From Takakia lepidozioides (taxonomy: Eukaryota > Streptophyta > Takakiopsida > Takakiales > Takakiaceae): a DNA stretch of 64,000 nt. Location: NCBI GenBank assembly GCA_030704615.1, contig CM060733.1:27220001-27284000 (forward strand). Reading direction: 5' to 3'. The notes below the pieces were generated by a model. It ran no database searches. It was not told the origin of the DNA and saw only the letters and a list, made by a program, of their open reading frames with translations. Made by a program: the position numbers and the translations under genes. Positions 57,123-64,000 of this stretch are shown here, one piece after another. Numbering within the stretch: the first letter of the stretch is position 1; each line of letters opens with the position of its first letter.

Positions 57123-57870
57123 CCCTTGACTTCCTACGGAACCGTTTCGGGTTTCATAGAACATGGTATATTAACGTAATTTTTGCAGATCTTAATATTT
57201 TTAGGTCGTTTCTTCAACAATAAATGACCTGACGACATGGCATATCATCTCCAATTGGCAGCATGCCATTTGGAGAAAGTCTGCCACGTCCACAAATCTC
57301 CAAACCCAATGGGTCACAAATGCTCTTGCATGGAGTGAGGCTACATGGCCAATGCTGATTGGACAACACTTCAGGCCACTTTAAGGGGGGGGGGCGGCAA
57401 TTTTTACAATTTTTGCCATTGGATGTGGGCATAATTTGGACCAAGGTGTGAAGAGAGTCAAGACAAGAACTGTACTGAGCGACAGATGGACACTGAACTC
57501 GTTCTTGTGATAGGCTTCTCCCTGGGGATTTTGAATTTGAGCAATATTTCATAGCATCTTTGTGGAGGCCAAGTCCCAATTTCTAAGTCTTTGTAATGAT
57601 GGTAGTTTGTCGGACCCCCAAAGAAACACTTACAAAGTACCCCTATGCTAAACCTAACTTTTGCCCCTCATTTTTTGCATTGACATGGCATTCCTACCAC
57701 AGATTATGAATGTGTGGAGTAAACACTCCACCAAAAATTTAAAAGCCTCTCAAATTAGTTGGTCAAGGCTAAAAAACAATGTTTTCAAAAATAAAAACAA
57801 ATAATCTATCCTCCCTAAAACCATATAATCTCCTATATTTGACGGTGAAACAAATTCATTTTTGGTGAGT
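57123..57870 (-). mobile_element. Second, diverged copy of the piggyBac-like family (one end)
   Basis: It starts CCCTTGACTTCC directly after TTAA (57119-57122). It shares with the inverted 2050-3011 element TTTTTGCAGATCTT(T)AATATTTTT (57180-57204), a following GTTTC..CAA.AAT.AAT block, and further in 'AGC(C/T)TTGACCAA.CTA.TT' and 'CCACA...TGT(G/T)G' words (57760-57690). Similarity fades near 57870 and no second terminus was found, so the copy is truncated. Confidence 0.55.
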
Positions 57871-59535
57871 GCATGCACCGGGTGGCCCTACGTGTGTAAA
57901 CGTGTTAAAGTGATAGATCTGCAAGGCGTTGTGTGTCACCTTCTGGCTGACCAGTCCCACCGGCCCTCATGTGTTGACCGAGGGTTGGTAAATTTGAAGT
58001 ACGTGCACACTTGCAGTCGCTTACTCAACAATTCGTCAGTGAAACCCACCCGCAGAACGCCACATGTATACTAGTCTATGTAGCAGCTCGGTAAAATGGA
58101 ATGGCTTTCTTGGCTATGGATCAGAATTTCTGGGTCACAGACGAGTGTTTGGAGTTTGGACAGCAGGGCTGTGTCGGACGAGCTTCGAGTAATATCTCAA
58201 TCATTATTAACGGACATAAGTAAGCAGGCCTTCCTCTTCCATTTTCAAAAAGGCAAATCCAAGGATGTACTGTTTAACAGATTACGAGGCTCATTACTAC
58301 CAGGGGACAATCATGCTGCATTTGTTGCCCACCTCTATTCCTCGTGTGCATGCTTACTTAACACAATCAAGACGAAGCAGTTCTAATTAAAAAAACTAAA
58401 GCAACTAGAGTTTCAGTAGACAGAAGGTTTTGTATAATCTAGCTGCTCCAATTCCTCTCATAGAGTTACAAAGTAAGTTAGTGTAGCTTGGTGAAGCATG
58501 TCCATGACAGAGGGAGGGAGAGGATGACATGCAGAGCAGGACCCGAGTAGTTGGGGTGGGCCAAGAATACCCAAGACAAGTGGCTAATCAGACACGTAGC
58601 CACGTGACCACACATAATTCCAAGCTACAATTAGAAAATCCCTGACGAAAAGCTGCAGTCCTACAAGTGTCCCTTGTAGGCCGGGTTTCTGTTTCCAGCC
58701 CAGTGACGTAGCTACACATGGCATCTGCCTCAGCTGTCGATTGCAAGTCCAACCTTCAGTCTCCCTTATATGCCACATGTCCTCTCCAGAAAATTTGAAA
58801 CAGAAACAAGAGAGCGAGAAATGTAAGAGATATATAAAAAAGAAAAAAGGCTGTGAAGGAAGCAGGCGATGGTGGAGTGCACGTGCAGAGAGCAGGGGTG
58901 CCACGTCGGGAGCGTGCTGCTCTGATTTAGACTGTACGTGTTTCTCGAAGCATTCTTGAATGTTTGCGTGCGGATCTCCGGTGTCGGGAGCTCGGTGGTG
59001 CACAGCATCTTAGCTTCTTAGCTGTACTGTATTGGGTCCCCATGTTTTTTCCTTATCTGGAATGATGAATGCTCCATATTTTGAGGATTGGGTTTCTTCT
59101 TGGTTGCTGCTCTTCCTTGTTTGTAGGCGGGGTTTGTAGTGGGAGGAATTTTCCGCTTGAATGATAGGGTAGGGTTGCGTTGGGAGTCTGCACTGTCTAA
59201 GCCCTGCATTGCCTGGACTTAAGCTTGTTCTTCGAGGTCAATTTCCATGCTTTCTAAGGTGGTGAGCTTTTACTCTGACTGGAGGGGAAAGAAGCTGGTG
59301 GATGCGCTGAGAATGAGTGTCGAATCGGTTCACCTCTGTTTCTGAACTCTCGGTGCAGTTTCTCTGATTTTAAGCCGTTTCTCTCGTCATTGTACCTCAC
59401 ACATTGATTTTAACGCACTATGTTCATCGAGGTAAGGAATTCAGGCATCTGTGTTGGGTTTTTGAACCTTTCACCAATTCTTTCTTTCTCTGTTGCTTTA
59501 TCGAAGCAAGTAATAGTAAGAGAAAACTAGCAATT
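57871..59535 (+). promoter_or_regulatory. Upstream region and probable 5' leader of the DRP5B-like gene
   Basis: No other gene recognised; a 96-codon frame at 58096-58386 has no known domain. A TATA-like GATATATAAAAAAG lies at 58829-58842. Just before the coding start, GAG|GTAAGG (59431) and TTTATCGAAG (to about 59505) have the form of a donor and an acceptor. A small intron in the 5' leader is therefore possible, and would remove the in-frame upstream ATG at 59404. Confidence 0.4.
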
Positions 59536-62500
59536 ATGAGTGGAGGTGGGGTGCCCTCGCATGGAGCGAGAGCAGGAGTAGCGGAGAGGTGGATATCATC
59601 GCAGGCGGGACCCAACCCGAGCACTTCCCAAGGAAACTCTCCCAGGGCGATGGATGATTCGTCTCCAATGTCACGGTCCTGGACCAACAAATCCCTACCC
59701 CCTACCTCCTCTGTGCCTGTGCAATCTGCTGTTCTTTCGGCGCCTTCGTCGGCGCACCCTTTTGGACGTGCCATGGCAGAGAGCTCTCTGGGAGCTCCGT
59801 CGACGGATTCTCTGTCAGGGTTCGGTAGCCCCTACTCGCAGTCAGGTGCTCTGTCAAATTCTCTCCCAGCCAAATCTGCATCTTCAGGTTTTGGCTCTGA
59901 AGTGCAGAATTCATTCCTTCCTACACACGGTGGACTGTCCCAGCAAGACTACTCTCAGGCTGCATCTCAGGTCTCTCAACAAAAGCCAACAATGAATTTC
60001 TCAGCCCATTCTCCTTCTAGCTCTTCAGTAGGGCTAGCTTCTACTCAGAATGGTTTGGCCAGGCTCCGCCTCTTCCTGCGTGATCACAAGGACGATCCCA
60101 TGGATTCATCTCAACCAACTTCAGGCGCACCCGAGAATAGCTACCCCTCTTCTGGAAACGAGAAGCTATACGAGGCCTACAATGACCTTCACAGCCTAGC
60201 ACAAGATTTCCACAAACCCTTTGATGCACCTGCAATTCTGGTAGTCGGACATCAAACTGATGGAAAGAGTGCTCTTGTGGAAGCTCTCATGGGCTTCCAG
60301 TTCAACCACGTGGGTGGGGGCACCAAGACGAGAAGGCCCATCACTTTGCACATGAAGTATAATGCTTCCTGTACCGAGCCCCGCTGCTTCCTGGTCACAG
60401 AAGATCGGCCACCCAGGGAGGAGGAGAAGAGTCTTGAAGAGCTCCAGGTAAATTTTACTTCCCAACCAGGAGAATTGCAATATAATGTCCGCCAAAACGG
60501 AGAGATTGAGATGAAGAACATACTGTTCATGGAGAGCCAGTGGTGCCAGCAAAGATTCTACTCTTCAGCCTCTGATGGAAGTGGTTCGGTGAAAGCCATT
60601 CACATGTTCAGTGCACCATGGTGACAGTTACCACCTAGGAACCCCTTACAGTCTCTGTGAAAAAAACCTGACTTGGAGAACACTCACACAAGTACTCAGA
60701 AGGTAGGCATCTCATAATTCCCTTAGTTGCACCATGGGTTGCATTACCGGCAGTTTCCCTGTGAATGAAGGGAGCTTACATACTTTCCTTTTGATCAATG
60801 GAACTCAATACATGGCTGCAGCATGTAGATCCTCAGAGGGGAAGTGGGCGACAGATGCTTTGACTACAAAGCTGCCACGATAGTGTGGCAAAGTTGTTTT
60901 AACAGAGGGCAATCCTTGGTGTTGACTATGTTAAGTTTCCACTACAAAGAAAGATCTTGACGGCCCATGAAGAAATCTCCACAAGCTGTACTGACTAGGA
61001 GAGCTGAAATAAAGATACTTTCCCACATATCTAATTTGTTGTCATTGGTCTACTGCTTGTTGTCATTGGGTAGAAAGAGAGAAAGAAAGAAGGAAGAAGG
61101 TCGGGAGAGCAATTATTGATGGAGGCTCTATCAAGCCAGTAGAAGCCAGCGGATGCAAATTCACCTTTCTTCCGTCACGTATGGACAACCATTAGGCAGA
61201 CATGTGTGTAATTTACACAAAACTTGATTTTTTTCAGACAGATCACCAATGGCATTTCTGGATTACATACTAATATCCCAATATCATACACAAGTGTTTA
61301 AGCCTCTTGATGATTTCTATTGGGTTAGTACTCTATGTGATGGTGCAGTTGAACATTCTCTGCACATGATGTCCAAGCACATATGCTTTGTTCCTGTGCT
61401 ATGTGCAAGACAGCCTGCAGTATGGGTTTCAATTAGAGTGTTATACTTTTCTGTTTTCCTTTCACGACCAGCTTATGAACCACTAATTGGAGACCTTGGA
61501 CTGCATTAATGTGTGTTCCCAATGTCTCAATGCAGGGATATATTGAGGCAGAGAACATGCGGCTTGAGCGGGAAGCGTGCCAGTTCTGGGCAAAGGAGAT
61601 AATATTGAAGATAGAGTATAAGTCTTGCCCCAATCTTACAATTATTGACACTCCAGGTCTCATTGCTGCTGCCCCTGGCCGCAAAAATCTCTCTCTTCAG
61701 GTCTGTTAAACCATCCGGAGATTCACTGTGCTACTTTCTAATGGGTACTTAGGTACTTGGATCCAACATGCTCGCTAAATTGCTTAAGAAAGTGGGACAA
61801 GTGATCGCTTTAGATCTTGCTAAAATACAAGCTGGTAGATTAGTTTGAACTTCTGTTGGTGTTTGTCCCACTTCTAAGCTCTCTTTCTTGATGAAATATC
61901 TTTCTAAGTACACTGCTTGATTGCCAAGCTGTCATCTCCCTCTTTCTTCTTTTTCAGTGTCATATTGTTGGTAACAGGCACAAGGACGAGCGGTGGAGGC
62001 ATTGGTACGCACCAAAATGCAGCACAAGGAGTTTATTATCCTCTGTCTGGAAGACTGCAGTGACTGGAGCAACGCTACCACCCGTCGTGTTGTCATGCAG
62101 GTATGCCAGTCTGTGTGTCTACTTTTCTCATTTTCTTTCTTCTTACTGTCTTCTTGGGGTTTCTTAACCCGTGTTTATTTTTCCCCATGCACAAATTCGA
62201 GTAATTGTCCAAATTTTCGGGCTTGTAGCGGACATAATGAACGGGTCCTCTCTCTATTGTCTTTCTTCCTTTCTCTTGGTCTCTGTGTAGGGTCTTATGC
62301 ATGAGGCACTTTATTGTTTGGGTTTTGTTCTCCACTCTGTTGCCCTACTGTCCTCAAGGGGGCTGCAGGGCCTCTTGTGGATGTTAAACGGGGGCACTTA
62401 TTCTGTCTAATGCAAGCGAAGTCTAGTGCAAAATGGTCTTATTGAAAATGAGGTCCTCACTGTTGTTTCGTATAAGAACTTCAGGCTGTCTTGCAGCAAA

Positions 62501-64000
62501 ATTGACCTTTCAGTGGTCAGCATCTGACAAGATCTGGACATGTTTCTGGCAGCAGATTGACTCTGATCTGTCACGGACAGTGGTTGTATCAACGAAATTG
62601 GACACACGTATTCCTCAGTTTGCAAGCCGTGCTGATGTGGAGCTCTTTTTGAGGCCCCCCACCCGCTTGCTGGATGGCAACATTCTGGGTGATACTCCTT
62701 TCTTCACCTCTGTGCCCTCGGGACGAGTGGGTAGCAGCCGGGATTCAGTCTATCGATCAAATGAACACTTCAGAGAGGTCAGTCCTTAAGGGATCCCTTT
62801 CTCCCCTGTTTGTGATGTAATATACCTCTTTGCTAGTGTGAGTGTTAATGCCTGGAGTTGTCTGTTGGTTCAAAGTTATCTGCATATTATGAAGGTCCAA
62901 GTAGACGGGGAATTTTACTAATTTGCAAGTGTTGCACTGCATCTTTGGTATGATATTTGGCAGGTGGTAGCATTACGGGAAGCACAGGATGTAGCCTCCT
63001 TGGAGGAGAAGCTGGATCGCTCATTGTCTAAAGAAGAACGTGCTCGTGTGGGAGTCAGCCGTTTACGATGGTTCCTTGAACAGCTGCTGCAGCGCCGGTA
63101 GGTATCACTATCCAAGAATCATTTTGGTCATTGTCACTAGCACAAAATATCTGCAAATTGTAGGTGGGGGAGTCCTTCAGACTGGAGCTGTGATTAAGCC
63201 AGTCGCTTTCAATGCAATACAAGGGACCGAGCTTGCAAACTGTTGGGGTCTCGGGAGTACATCCTCATGGCAGGATGTGTCCACCTAATATCAGCCAAAA
63301 CTGGCCTTGTTGCATGTGTAGAGCACTATCGATCCCAGCCAGCAGCTTCTTGACCTATTTGCTGGTCTGAGTGTTGATAGTAGTGATTAAGTTGGGTAAT
63401 GGCTGTGAATGAAGGTACATGGACAGTGTGCCAGCTATTGTACCCCTGTTGGAAAAGGAGTATCGCCATGCCACCATCAAGCTCCACCAGACTATTCAGG
63501 AGCTCGGGTTTGCCTTTTCCTCCCTCTCTTTGGGCCTCCTATGAACATTCTGAAGTTGTTTTCTCCCTTTCTTGCTTTCTCTTTCAGGTTTAGGTTAACA
63601 TTTGGGAAGATGAGTGGACCTCAGTATCTATCCACACATAAAATTTCCTTTAGTCTTGACACTACTGCTTTCTCACATATTCTGGTCCGCAGGAAGGGCA
63701 ATGTCTTTTTACATGATTATAGGTGTCACTTCCTAGAATTGCCAGAAATTGAGCTTATCACACCTGACTACTGACATTGAAATGGATTGCAGCAATTTGG
63801 ATGGAAAAAAGTTGAAAGAGAGAGGGCGAGTGTTTCGGGATTCCTTCCTAGCTAAGGTTTGTTATTAAATGTAACCTCACACAAGGCTAGCACTTGAGAG
63901 TACAATTAGATGATTCATCAAATTTCAGTTTTTTCGAAAAAATATTTTTCTTGGCTCTAGCTGATACAGCTATGTGAACAATCATGTTCTGTTTCCAGAA
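59536..64000 (+). CDS. Dynamin-related GTPase, DRP5B/ARC5 type (chloroplast division), 5' part
   Basis: Exons read as 59536-60447, 61536-61700, 61978-62100, 62556-62777, 62964-63097, 63415-63507 and 63793-63856, all GT-AG; an AG at 63997-63998 suggests exon 8 starts at 63999. They give 571 residues without a stop, open at the window end. The GTPase domain has the P-loop 'GHQTDGKSA' (238-246), 'GGGTKTRRPITLHMKY' (switch I), 'IIDTPGLIAAAPG' (G3) and 'VVSTKLDT' (G4), with the DRP5B-specific 'YIEAENMRLE' and 'VEALVRTKMQHKEFIILCLE'. Known: DRP5B forms the cytosolic ring that constricts chloroplasts and also acts on peroxisomes. A Ser/Pro/Gln-rich extension of about 205 residues precedes the usual start. 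The start was chosen at MSGGG because the 44 upstream codons look like leader or intron. Confidence 0.93.

Overview
The window is nuclear DNA of a land plant. Two host genes show this. One is a three-exon CYP71-clan cytochrome P450 on the minus strand (4580-6960). The other is the 5' part of a dynamin-related GTPase of the chloroplast-division type DRP5B/ARC5 on the plus strand (59536 to the window end, seven exons visible). Expanded PPR sequence with 'MYAKCG' and 'VVSWNAM' motifs, and retroelement types reminiscent of seed-free plants and charophytes, make a fern or similar seed-free plant my best guess. That is inference; no species can be named from the sequence alone.

Almost everything between the two genes is transposon-derived. 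1-3743: a Copia integrase relic, then a 3-kb terminal-inverted-repeat element with a hAT MITE (perfect 8-bp target duplication) and a TTAA-flanked piggyBac-like element nested inside. 8.3-11.7 kb: a hairpin-bearing tandem repeat and a Harbinger Myb-like fragment. 12.4-22.4 kb: palindromic GCGACCACC arrays tied to a hAT transposase gene that has been split and inverted; an L1-type LINE and a tRNA-derived SINE are inserted in the arrays. 25.3-26.6 kb: a two-gene PIF/Harbinger element. 27.5-29.7 kb: CACTA ends and a complete non-autonomous CACTA element with its TSD. 30.5-35.1 kb: a minisatellite and degenerate PPR genes, including a ~225-bp PPR tandem array. 35.9-41.7 kb: a tandem duplication, then a decayed LINE with RNase H and a 2A-like NPGP motif. 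41.7-44.7 kb: a 120-bp-period satellite plus a 1,016-bp tandem duplication. 44.7-47.2 kb: a broken RING-H2 gene of unknown function.

The most notable object lies on the minus strand at about 55137-48044. It is a Ty3/gypsy retrotransposon whose polyprotein carries a cytosine-5 DNA methyltransferase domain between the aspartic protease and the reverse transcriptase, and a PHD finger after the integrase. The order is gag, protease, C5-MTase, RT, (RNase H deleted), integrase, PHD. This copy is dead: nine in-frame stops between gag and RT, Tyr in place of the catalytic Cys, and no RNase H. The architecture is nevertheless clear. C5-methyltransferase-bearing retrotransposons have been reported from dinoflagellates and charophyte algae; I know of no description from a land plant.

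Exon borders were read by eye from splice signals and protein continuity. Element borders without a stated TSD or TIR are approximate.
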